This document shows positions 1-5,186 of a stretch of 5,186 bases of DNA, piece after piece. A model generated the notes under the pieces. That model saw nothing but the letters and a program-made list of their open reading frames with translations, searched no databases and was not told where the DNA came from. Source of the DNA: DASRIA01 sp035650255 (GTDB lineage: Bacteria; Actinomycetota; Thermoleophilia; Solirubrobacterales; JBBDJG01); assembly GCA_035650255.1 (NCBI GenBank), contig DASRIA010000104.1:1-5186 (forward strand), given 5' to 3'. The translations under genes and the position numbers were made by a program. The number at the start of each line of letters is the position of its first letter. The stretch's first letter is position 1.

Positions 1-1572
1 CGTCTCACCCTCGAGCACTTCCGGGAAGCGTTGAGCAGCCGGCTCTACGTCCAGGCCCTGCGCAACTCGCTCGTGCTCGGGCTATGGACGTCGGTGCTCA
101 GCGTCGCCATCGGACTGCCGCTGGCGTGGGCGGCCGCGCGCACGAACGCGCCCGCGAGGCGGTTCGTCCACATGACGGCCGTGATCGCGTACGTGACGCC
201 GCCGTACCTGACCGCCATCGCCTTCGTGAACCTCTTCAGTCCCAACGCAGGCCTCGTCAATCGCTTCCTGCGCGACGTGCTGGGAATGCCCGCCCTCACC
301 TTCAATGTGTTCTCGATGTCGGGCCTCGTGCTGGTGACGGTCATCCACACCTTCCCCTTCGTGTACCTGCTGGCCGCGAGCGCCCTGGAGTCGGTGGACG
401 CCTCCATGGAAGAGTCGGCGCAGATCCTCGGCGCCGGCCGCTGGCGCACCGCGCTTGCGGTCACTGGGCCACTGGTGGCGCCGGCCGTCCTGTCGGGAGC
501 GCTCGTGGCGTTCGTGAACGCGATCGCGCTCTTCGGCTCGCAGGCGATCGTCGGGCTGCCCGGCCGTGTCTTCACGCTGCCGACGCGCATCTACGCTCTG
601 TTCGACTATCCGCCGCAGTACGGGCTGGCCTCGGCGCTCTCGTTGATCTTCGTGGCGCTGACGGTCGCCGCACTCTACATGCAGCGGCGGTACCTGGCGC
701 GGCGCTCGTACGTCACGCTCGGCGGCAAGGGGAGCCGGCCGCAGCTGGTCGACCTCGGCGCAGCGCGCTGGGGCATCCTCGCGTTCTGCGTGGCGGTCTT
801 CGTCGTCGCGGTGGCAGCGCCGTACCTGACCTTGCTGGCGGTGTCGGTGTCGAGGTCGTGGGGGCTTCACTTCTGGGAGAACCTGACGCTCCAGCACTAT
901 CGATTCGTGCTGCTCGAATACGACGTTACCCGCCGAGCGATCGTGAACAGCTTGATCCTGGCGAGCGCGACCGCGACCCTGGCGGTGCTGATCGGCAGCT
1001 TCGTCGGCTGGCTCGATCTGCGCACCGCGCTGCGCGGGCGAAAGCTCCTCGACTACGCCTCGCTGGTGCCGCTCGGGTTGCCCGGAATCGTGGTCGCGGT
1101 CGCGCTCATCCAGTTCTGGCTGAGAGTGCCGTTGCCGATCTATGGCACCTTGCTGATCATCCTGCTCGCGTACACGGGCCGATTCATCCCGCTGGGTGTG
1201 CGCTCGGCCAACGCGGCCTTCCGCCAGATCGACCCGACGCTCGAGGAGACGGCCCGCGTGACCGGCGCCGGGTGGCTTCGTACGTTTCGCAGCGTCACCT
1301 TGCCGCTGGCGCGGCCCGGGCTCTTCGCCGGCTGGCTCCTGGTATTCGTCCCGGCGCTGCAGGAGCTTTCGGCCTCGGTGCTGCTCTTCAGCTCGGGCTC
1401 GATCACCTTGGCGGTGGCGGTCTACAACCTCTACGAGACCGGCGCGCTGGGACCCGTCGCCGCCCTCGCGATCGTCACGATGCTGATCATCACCGCGGCG
1501 ATCGCGGTGGCCACGCGGCTGGGGCGCGGCGCGGCGGCCGCGCGCGCCGAGCGGGCCGGAGTCGCTCAGTGA
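1..1572 (+). CDS. Fused two-domain ABC importer permease (Fe3+/2-aminoethylphosphonate/polyamine type), 5' partial
   Basis: Inner-membrane channel of an ABC importer, with two permease domains fused in one chain as in FbpB-like proteins. About eleven hydrophobic segments are visible, the first near 67-130 and the last near 1459-1515. Each half carries an EAA cytoplasmic loop that docks on the ATPase: 409-483 (EESAQILGAG...P) and 1243-1317 (EETARVTGAG...LP..RP). The reading frame is open from base 1. The codons at 4-21 (LTLEHF) match the start of the second half at 883-900 (LTLQHY), which in this protein follows a membrane segment and loop, so roughly 60 or more N-terminal residues should lie before the window. 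The in-frame TTG at 31 is therefore an internal leucine and not the start. The frame ends with TGA at 1570-1572; the ATPase gene follows 28 bp later, probably in one transcript. Substrate cannot be read from this subunit; the binding protein is expected upstream. Confidence 0.95.
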   Translation, partial: RLTLEHFREALSSRLYVQALRNSLVLGLWTSVLSVAIGLPLAWAAARTNAPARRFVHMTAVIAYVTPPYLTAIAFVNLFSPNAGLVNRFLRDVLGMPALTFNVFSMSGLVLVTVIHTFPFVYLLAASALESVDASMEESAQILGAGRWRTALAVTGPLVAPAVLSGALVAFVNAIALFGSQAIVGLPGRVFTLPTRIYALFDYPPQYGLASALSLIFVALTVAALYMQRRYLARRSYVTLGGKGSRPQLVDLGAARWGILAFCVAVFVVAVAAPYLTLLAVSVSRSWGLHFWENLTLQHYRFVLLEYDVTRRAIVNSLILASATATLAVLIGSFVGWLDLRTALRGRKLLDYASLVPLGLPGIVVAVALIQFWLRVPLPIYGTLLIILLAYTGRFIPLGVRSANAAFRQIDPTLEETARVTGAGWLRTFRSVTLPLARPGLFAGWLLVFVPALQELSASVLLFSSGSITLAVAVYNLYETGALGPVAALAIVTMLIITAAIAVATRLGRGAAAARAERAGVAQ

Positions 1573-1600
1573 GGATCGCGAGGCGGCCTCGGGGCGGCTG

Positions 1601-2677
1601 ATGGCGAGCATCGGCATCGAGCGCGTGACCAAGCGGTTCGGCGGCGTCACGGCCGTGCGCGATCTGAGTCTCGAGATCGCGGATCGCGAGTTCGTGACCT
1701 TGCTCGGGCCGAGCGGCTGCGGCAAGACCACGCTCCTGCGGCTGATCGCGGGGTTCATGGCGCCGGACGAAGGGGTGATCCGCGTGGGCTCGGCGGCGCT
1801 CTCGACGCCGACGGGCATCGTCCCGCCCGAGCGCCGCGGCATGGGTATGGTGTTTCAGAACTACGCGGTGTGGCCCCACAAGACGGTCTACCAGAACGTC
1901 GCGTTCGGCCTTGAGGTCCGCAAGGTCGGGCGCGCGGCGACGCAGGTGCGCGTCGGCCGAGTGCTCGAGCTGGTGAACCTGGCGGGGCTCGAGCGGCGAT
2001 ACCCGAGCCAGCTGAGCGGCGGGCAGCAGCAGCGCGTCGCCCTGGCGCGAAGCCTGGTCGTCGAGCCCGGAATCCTCTTGCTCGATGAGCCGCTCTCGAA
2101 CCTCGACGCCAAGCTCCGCGAGCGCATGCGCTGGGAGCTCAAAGATCTGCAGCGCCGCACCGGGATCACGTTCGTCTACGTCACGCACGATCAATCCGAG
2201 GCGATGGCGCTCTCCGACCGGATCGCCGTGATGCACGCGGGAGAGATCATGCAGGTCGGCGCGCCGCGCGCGGTCTACGCGCGGCCGGTCAACAAGGTCG
2301 TCGCCGATTTCATGGGGCTCGTGAACCTGATCTCGGCGCGCGTCGTTCGGGCGGGCGATGAGGACGGCCTGGTCGCGATCGGCGGCGAGCATAGGGTCAG
2401 CGCTGCGGTGCCGCCCGGCGCGGTCGCCGGTGAGATGGTGCAGCTGGCGATCCGTCCCGAGAATCTGCGGCTCGTTCCCGTATCGTCGGGCGACGGCTCG
2501 GGCTCGGTTCCGGGCGAAGTGGCCGAGGTGACGTTCCTCGGCAACCTCGTCGACTGCCACGTGACGCTCGGCGACGGCACGCGCGTGCGCGTTCAGCTCG
2601 ATCCCGGCCAGACGCCGGAGGTGGGGCAGCGGGTCGCGATCCGCTTCGACGGCCGGCAGAGCAGCGTCTTCAGCTAG
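1601..2677 (+). CDS. ABC transporter ATP-binding protein, PotA/FbpC/CysA-like, with TOBE domain
   Basis: Cytoplasmic ATPase that drives the importer whose permease lies immediately upstream. At 358 residues it has the usual length for the CUT1/FbpC/PotA group. All nucleotide-binding motifs are intact: Walker A GPSGCGKT (36-43), Q-loop Gln86 in VFQNYAVWPH, signature LSGGQ (138-142), Walker B ILLLDEP (158-164), D-loop SNLD (166-169) and switch His196 in VTHDQSEA. The C-terminal third, with RPEN at 285-288, is a TOBE-type regulatory/substrate-sensing domain. The ATG at 1601 gives the standard N-terminus (ASIGIERVTKRFGG); the ribosome site is weak (GGGG at 1591-1594), consistent with translation coupled to the permease. 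The family imports Fe3+, polyamines, sulfate, thiamine or 2-aminoethylphosphonate; sequence alone does not decide which. Family assignment is firm, substrate is unknown. Confidence 0.97.
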   Translation: MASIGIERVTKRFGGVTAVRDLSLEIADREFVTLLGPSGCGKTTLLRLIAGFMAPDEGVIRVGSAALSTPTGIVPPERRGMGMVFQNYAVWPHKTVYQNVAFGLEVRKVGRAATQVRVGRVLELVNLAGLERRYPSQLSGGQQQRVALARSLVVEPGILLLDEPLSNLDAKLRERMRWELKDLQRRTGITFVYVTHDQSEAMALSDRIAVMHAGEIMQVGAPRAVYARPVNKVVADFMGLVNLISARVVRAGDEDGLVAIGGEHRVSAAVPPGAVAGEMVQLAIRPENLRLVPVSSGDGSGSVPGEVAEVTFLGNLVDCHVTLGDGTRVRVQLDPGQTPEVGQRVAIRFDGRQSSVFS

Positions 2678-2680
2678 AAT
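2675..2680 (+). promoter_or_regulatory. Possible -10 element before the cupin dioxygenase gene
   Basis: TAGAAT matches five of six bases of the sigma70 -10 consensus and lies in a small A/T-rich pocket overlapping the stop codon of the ATPase gene. A start about 7 bp downstream (near 2687) would give a leader of about 46 nt. No -35 resembling TTGACA is seen 16-18 bp upstream, so the dioxygenase gene may instead be read from the transporter transcript. Confidence 0.2.
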
Positions 2681-2686
2681 TCGGCT

Positions 2687-2716
2687 AGGCGCGGCCCGCG
2701 CTGTCCGAGGCGCGGC
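2687..2716. repeat. 9-bp direct repeat in the leader of the dioxygenase gene
   Basis: AGGCGCGGC occurs exactly at 2687-2695 and again at 2708-2716, start-to-start distance 21 bp, about two DNA turns. CGGCTA also occurs at both edges (2682-2687 and 2713-2718). The 55-bp gap is otherwise non-coding. Tandem half-sites on one face of the helix would suit a regulator, but short GC-rich repeats also arise by chance in such DNA. Confidence 0.3.
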
Positions 2717-2719
2717 TAC

Positions 2720-2726
2720 GGAGGAG
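2720..2726 (+). promoter_or_regulatory. Shine-Dalgarno site of the cupin dioxygenase gene
   Basis: GGAGGAG ends 6 nt before the ATG at 2733. It is a strong ribosome site, fixes the start codon, and contrasts with the weak site of the preceding ATPase gene, suggesting independent translation. Confidence 0.75.
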
Positions 2727-2732
2727 AGATCC

Positions 2733-3710
2733 ATGGCGGTGCAGACGACGCGAACGGTCGAGGAGCTCGAGGCGTATTGCGCGCGGCTCAGGGCGGCGGG
2801 GCTCGACGCGCCGTGGTCGAGGCCGGGACCGCTGATCCCGCCCAAGCCCACCGCGACTCAGGCGCGCCACTGGCGCTGGCGGGACATCGAGCCGCTCCTG
2901 TTCGAGAGCAGCGAGTATCTGAGCCCCCACCGCGGCGCCGAGCGCCGGGTGCTGCGCCTGCACAACCCCGGAGTCCCGGAGCGGACCGTCGCGCACAGCC
3001 TCGTGCTCGCGATCCAGTACCTGCTTCCCGGCGAAGTCGCTCCGGCGCATCGCCACTCGCCGACCGCGATCCGATTCATGCTCCACGGCGAGGGTGCCTT
3101 CACGACCGTCGATGGTCAGAAGTGCGCGATGAAGGCGGGCGACCTCGTGCTCACGCCGGGGATGGCCTGGCACGACCACGGCAACGAGGGCGGCAAGCCG
3201 GTCTACTGGATGGACATCCTCGACTGGCAGATCGTCAGGTTCCTCGAGAACCTCACGTTCGAGCCCTATCCCGAGGAGCAGCAGCCGGCGCTCCGGAGCC
3301 CCGGGCGTGACATCTACTTTCCGTGGGCCGAGACCTACGCCACGCTGCTCGAGCGCGCCAAGCAGGCGCCTGATCCCTTCGACGACGTCTTGATGGAGTA
3401 CGTCGACCCCGCCAGCGGCGGCTCGCTTCGTCCGACCGTCGCCTGCTATCTGCAGCTTCTCCGGCCGGGCATGCGTACACGCGCCCACCGCGAGACCAGT
3501 ACGGCGGTCTATCGCGTGGTGCAAGGACGCGGGACGACAACGGTCGACGATCAGACGTTCGAGTGGGAGCCGGGGGACTTCTTCGTGATCCCGCCGAGGG
3601 CGCGACACGCCCACGCGAATCTGGGCGCCGAGCCCGCTGTCCTGTTCACGGCGCAGGACGTGCCGCTGCTGAAGCTCCTTCGCCTCTATCGCATGGAGCC
3701 GGCCGACTGA
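2733..3710 (+). CDS. Bicupin ring-cleavage dioxygenase, gentisate/salicylate 1,2-dioxygenase family
   Basis: Probable cytoplasmic Fe(II) dioxygenase. Gentisate 1,2-dioxygenases open the ring of gentisate with O2 to give maleylpyruvate; relatives act on salicylate or 1-hydroxy-2-naphthoate. The 325 residues are slightly shorter than the usual 340-370. The N-terminal cupin holds the metal site: PGEVAPAHRH with His106 and His108, then GDLVLTPGMAWHDHGN with His147, the expected three-His set. The C-terminal cupin (about 235-310) keeps the fold motifs GMRTRAHRE and GDFFVIPPRARHAHAN, with His252, Glu254, His292 and Asn296, so one motif-1 His is replaced by Glu. The start at 2733 is supported by a strong ribosome site. 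No maleylpyruvate isomerase or fumarylpyruvate hydrolase, the usual partners, is in the window, so the exact substrate is open. It converges on the receptor gene with 31 bp between stops. Family assignment is strong, substrate moderate to weak. Confidence 0.9.
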   Translation: MAVQTTRTVEELEAYCARLRAAGLDAPWSRPGPLIPPKPTATQARHWRWRDIEPLLFESSEYLSPHRGAERRVLRLHNPGVPERTVAHSLVLAIQYLLPGEVAPAHRHSPTAIRFMLHGEGAFTTVDGQKCAMKAGDLVLTPGMAWHDHGNEGGKPVYWMDILDWQIVRFLENLTFEPYPEEQQPALRSPGRDIYFPWAETYATLLERAKQAPDPFDDVLMEYVDPASGGSLRPTVACYLQLLRPGMRTRAHRETSTAVYRVVQGRGTTTVDDQTFEWEPGDFFVIPPRARHAHANLGAEPAVLFTAQDVPLLKLLRLYRMEPAD

Positions 3711-3741
3711 ACCGGTAAGCTCGGCCAGCAGTTGGCGCCGC

Positions 3742-4782
3742 TCAGCGAAGCAGCTCCTTGAGCTTCGCGAGCACGGCGGGCGACATCTTGAACAGCTCGC
3801 CGATCAGCCGCGTGACCTCCTCGCCGCTGATCGGGTCGATGTCGAGCTGGGCCTGGCGGGCGTCGGCGACGAACTCCGGATCTGCCAGGGTCTTCAAGAA
3901 CGCCGTGCGCAGCAGCCTCACGCGGTCGGCCGGGGTCGCCGGCGGCATCGCGTAGACGCGCGAGACCGTGGTCGGGACGATGATCCCGGAGCGGATCAGC
4001 TGGCGCGCCTCGTCGGTCTTCGCCAGCCCCAGCGCCAGCGGAACGCCCGGCAAGTCCGGCAGCGGCTTGTCGGTGACCTGCAGCACCACGGTGGCCTCGC
4101 CCGCCTCGAGCGCCTGACGCCACGTCGGGCGGAGCGACTCCCAGGGCCAGCAGCCGCCCGAGACCTCGCCCGACTGCGCGGCCAGCCGGATCTCCGCCGT
4201 GCCCTTATAGCCCCGCACCAGATGGATCGGCAGGCCGAGCGCGGCCTGCAGTACGCGCGGCACATCGTGAGTCGCACCGCCCGGCGCGACGCTCCCGAGC
4301 TTCACCGGCGTCGTCGAGGCCGCCCACTGCTGGACGGTCGTGACGCCGCTCGCCCGCGTCAGCGCGCAGACCGCGTTCTCACGCGTCGGCGCACCGAGCC
4401 ACTCGTATTTGCGGGCGTCGAACTCGACGCCGTCGCGTCCGAGGATCTGGCTCATCACCTGGGTGCCCTGGAAGTTCACGATCGTGAGCCCGTCGGGCCG
4501 CCCGGCGCGATAGATCGAGTTGGCCGCGACCAGACCGGCCGCGCCGGGCATGTTCTCGACGATCACCGCCGGCTTGCCGGGAATGTGCTTGGCGAGGTGG
4601 CGGGCGATCGCGCGAGAGTAGGTGTCGAACCCACCGCCGGCGCTGTAGCCGACGACGATCCGGATGGTTTTGCCGCGGTAGAAGTCGTCCTGCGCAGACG
4701 CGGCGGCGCACGTGATGGCGACGAGGACCATGAGCCCGAGACAGGCGACTTTCGCGCGCGCGCCACGCATGGGCCCGCTCAT
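3742..4782 (-). CDS. TctC/Bug-family tripartite tricarboxylate transporter solute-binding protein
   Basis: Exported periplasmic receptor, 346 residues, close to the family's usual 320-350. The N-terminus has a basic n-region (RGARAK, 6-11), a hydrophobic core (about 12-26) and a likely signal peptidase I site ASA|QD after residue 30; Cys25 is not in a good lipobox. The mature start, FYRGKTIRIVVGYSAGGGFD (34-53), ENMPGAAGL (76-84) and RPDGLTI (95-101) are hallmark Bug-family positions. They belong to the subgroup with a Gly-rich GGGFDTYSR loop rather than the more common PPGG form. Such proteins bind carboxylic acids and hand them to TctA/TctB permeases; neither subunit is here, and orphan receptors are common in this family. 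Two starts are possible: ATG at 4782, or ATG at 4770 (Met5), which leaves the signal peptide intact and fits a candidate promoter overlapping the first ATG. The gene is divergent from the amidohydrolase gene. Confidence 0.93.
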   Translation of the reverse strand: MSGPMRGARAKVACLGLMVLVAITCAAASAQDDFYRGKTIRIVVGYSAGGGFDTYSRAIARHLAKHIPGKPAVIVENMPGAAGLVAANSIYRAGRPDGLTIVNFQGTQVMSQILGRDGVEFDARKYEWLGAPTRENAVCALTRASGVTTVQQWAASTTPVKLGSVAPGGATHDVPRVLQAALGLPIHLVRGYKGTAEIRLAAQSGEVSGGCWPWESLRPTWRQALEAGEATVVLQVTDKPLPDLPGVPLALGLAKTDEARQLIRSGIIVPTTVSRVYAMPPATPADRVRLLRTAFLKTLADPEFVADARQAQLDIDPISGEEVTRLIGELFKMSPAVLAKLKELLR

Positions 4783-4810
4783 GCTAAGTTCTCGGCCGGG
4801 AAGGTGTCAA
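4781..4810 (-). promoter_or_regulatory. Candidate sigma70 promoter for the TctC-like gene
   Basis: On the minus strand a perfect -35 TTGACA (4810-4805) is followed after 18 bp by TAGCAT (4786-4781), four of six matches to the -10 consensus. The last two bases of the -10 are the AT of the upstream ATG codon. A start about 7 bp further on, near 4774, would exclude that ATG from the mRNA and leave Met5 (4770) nearly leaderless. The -35 is good but the -10 is mediocre. Confidence 0.35.
4789..4802. promoter_or_regulatory. Candidate dyad operator in the divergent spacer
   Basis: TTCTCGGCCGGGAA pairs at six of seven positions about its centre (only T4792 opposite G4799 fails). Its centre coincides with the middle of the 18-bp spacer between the -35 and -10 candidates on the minus strand, a place where a repressor or a MerR-like activator could act. 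MerR-type promoters normally have 19-20 bp spacers, so the fit to that class is imperfect. A short GC-rich dyad may be accidental. Confidence 0.25.
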
Positions 4811-4820
4811 CGGACGCCTG

Positions 4821-4826
4821 AGGAGG
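4821..4826 (+). promoter_or_regulatory. Shine-Dalgarno site of the amidohydrolase gene
   Basis: AGGAGG is a full consensus ribosome site ending 4 nt before the ATG at 4831. It decides the start codon. No convincing -35/-10 pair for this strand was found in the 48-bp spacer. Confidence 0.75.
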
Positions 4827-4830
4827 ACCT

Positions 4831-5186
4831 ATGGCACGCTCCGGGTACCGCATCTTCGACGCCGACACCCACGTCATCGAGCCCGCGGAGCCGATCGAGC
4901 AGTATCTGTCGGCCGCGGACAAGGCCAAGCTTGCGGCGCTGGGCCCGCTGGTCGGTCGCGCCGCCGGCAAGGGCGGTATGTCGCGCTACCGGGTCGGCAA
5001 GCGCCCCGATCTCAACCGCATGCTCGGCTCTCGCGATCCCGTGCCGCCGGCCGACGCGGTCTCCCGGGGTCTGAAGGACGGCGGGACGCCGTGGGACGTG
5101 CGGTGGCAGGGGCCGCCCTTTCCCGACGACCGCGTCAACTTCGACTCGCACGCGCGGGTCAAGGACATGGACATCGAGGGCGTCGA
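4831..5186 (+). CDS. Amidohydrolase-family (ACMSD/decarboxylase-like) protein, 3' partial
   Basis: First 118 codons plus two bases of a gene that runs off the window end with no stop. The N-terminus YRIFDADTHVIEP (6-18) is the first strand of the amidohydrolase TIM barrel, with Asp12 and His14 as the DxH metal-binding pair. The segment RVKDMDIEGV at 109-118 matches the characteristic K/R-x-MD-x-EGVD strand of the Amidohydro_2 group. Characterised members include 2-amino-3-carboxymuconate 6-semialdehyde decarboxylase, gamma-resorcylate decarboxylase and related C-C lyases or hydrolases. Full-length relatives are about 300-400 residues, so most of the catalytic part is missing here. Residues 25-105 between the two motifs are a Gly/Pro/Arg-rich insert that often separates them in this subgroup. 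The gene is divergent from the receptor gene and may act on a related aromatic or carboxylic substrate; that link is inferred from position only. Confidence 0.87.
   Translation, partial: MARSGYRIFDADTHVIEPAEPIEQYLSAADKAKLAALGPLVGRAAGKGGMSRYRVGKRPDLNRMLGSRDPVPPADAVSRGLKDGGTPWDVRWQGPPFPDDRVNFDSHARVKDMDIEGV

Noticed and set aside
84..1601. 505-codon plus-strand open frame in another frame of the permease
   Set aside because: Arg/Ala/Gly-rich translation without membrane segments; the overlapping frame encodes a permease with two EAA loops.
82..1842. Very long open frame on the minus strand (586 codons) opposite the permease and the start of the ATPase gene
   Set aside because: Its translation is dominated by Arg, His, Gln, Glu and Asp without domain motifs. 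It is the codon shadow expected opposite GC-rich genes with strong third-position bias, and it runs across two well-supported genes.
2689..2701. Inverted repeat GCGCGG-C-CCGCGC in the dioxygenase leader as a hairpin or terminator
   Set aside because: The loop is too short for the full stem; only about four G-C pairs can form and no T-tract follows.
1490..2851. 453-codon minus-strand open frame opposite the ATPase gene
   Set aside because: Low-complexity Arg/Ala/Asp/His-rich product with no recognisable motif, fully overlapping an ATPase with all catalytic motifs; a composition shadow.
2685..3614. 309-codon minus-strand open frame opposite the dioxygenase gene
   Set aside because: No domain motif, Arg-rich, and the opposite strand encodes a bicupin enzyme with intact metal ligands and a strong ribosome site.
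3701..3726. Possible terminator hairpin between the convergent genes (GGCCGA at 3701-3706, TCGGCC at 3721-3726)
   Set aside because: Only a 6-bp stem with a 14-nt loop, beginning inside the dioxygenase coding end, and no T-tract on either strand.
4708..4720. Lipoprotein signal for the TctC-like protein at Cys25
   Set aside because: The residues before the Cys are AIT, which do not fit the L-[AS]-[GA]-C lipobox, and a good ASA signal peptidase I site follows five residues later.
4783..4790. Extended -10-like TGCTAAGTT (4782-4790) as a plus-strand promoter for the amidohydrolase gene
   Set aside because: Only three of six matches in the hexamer and no -35-like sequence 16-18 bp upstream; it is also largely the reverse of the minus-strand -10 candidate.
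4222..4821. 199-codon plus-strand open frame opposite the TctC-like gene
   Set aside because: Arg/Asp-rich shadow; it overlaps the signal-peptide and ligand-loop region of the receptor and has no ribosome site.
4807..5151. Minus-strand open frame opposite the amidohydrolase start
   Set aside because: The plus strand carries the DxH motif, the KDMDxEGV motif and a consensus ribosome site; the minus frame has no motif.

Overview
The window is about two-thirds G+C by eye, densely coding, and carries five protein genes. Third-position G/C bias, an orphan Bug/TctC-type solute receptor, an aromatic-ring dioxygenase and an amidohydrolase point to a free-living, metabolically versatile soil or sediment bacterium. 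It could be a proteobacterium or a lineage such as Rokubacteria/NC10; this is inference from protein style only, and no marker gene is present.

Layout. Positions 1-1572 (+) hold most of a fused, two-domain ABC importer permease whose N-terminus lies before the window. After a 28-bp gap comes its ATPase (1601-2677, +). After a further 55-bp gap, which holds a clear Shine-Dalgarno, a weak -10-like hexamer and a 9-bp direct repeat, lies a bicupin protein of the gentisate/salicylate 1,2-dioxygenase family (2733-3710, +). Facing it with 31 bp between stop codons is a secreted TctC/Bug-family solute-binding protein (3742-4782, -). A 48-bp divergent spacer separates that gene from an amidohydrolase of the ACMSD/decarboxylase-like superfamily (4831 to window end, +, truncated by the window edge).

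How the genes could work together. The permease and ATPase form the membrane and motor parts of a Fe3+/polyamine/2-aminoethylphosphonate-type importer; its binding protein is not in the window and is most likely just upstream. The ring-cleavage dioxygenase, the amidohydrolase and the TctC-like receptor suggest uptake and breakdown of an aromatic or other carboxylic acid. No TctA/TctB membrane subunits are present, so the receptor is either an orphan or works with distant partners. The substrate of every protein here is inferred from family only.

No RNA gene, mobile element, CRISPR array or convincing terminator was seen. I found no clear undescribed system. The most interesting non-coding signal is the 48-bp divergent spacer, where a near-consensus -35, a -10-like hexamer and a dyad centred between them coincide and call the start of the receptor gene into question.
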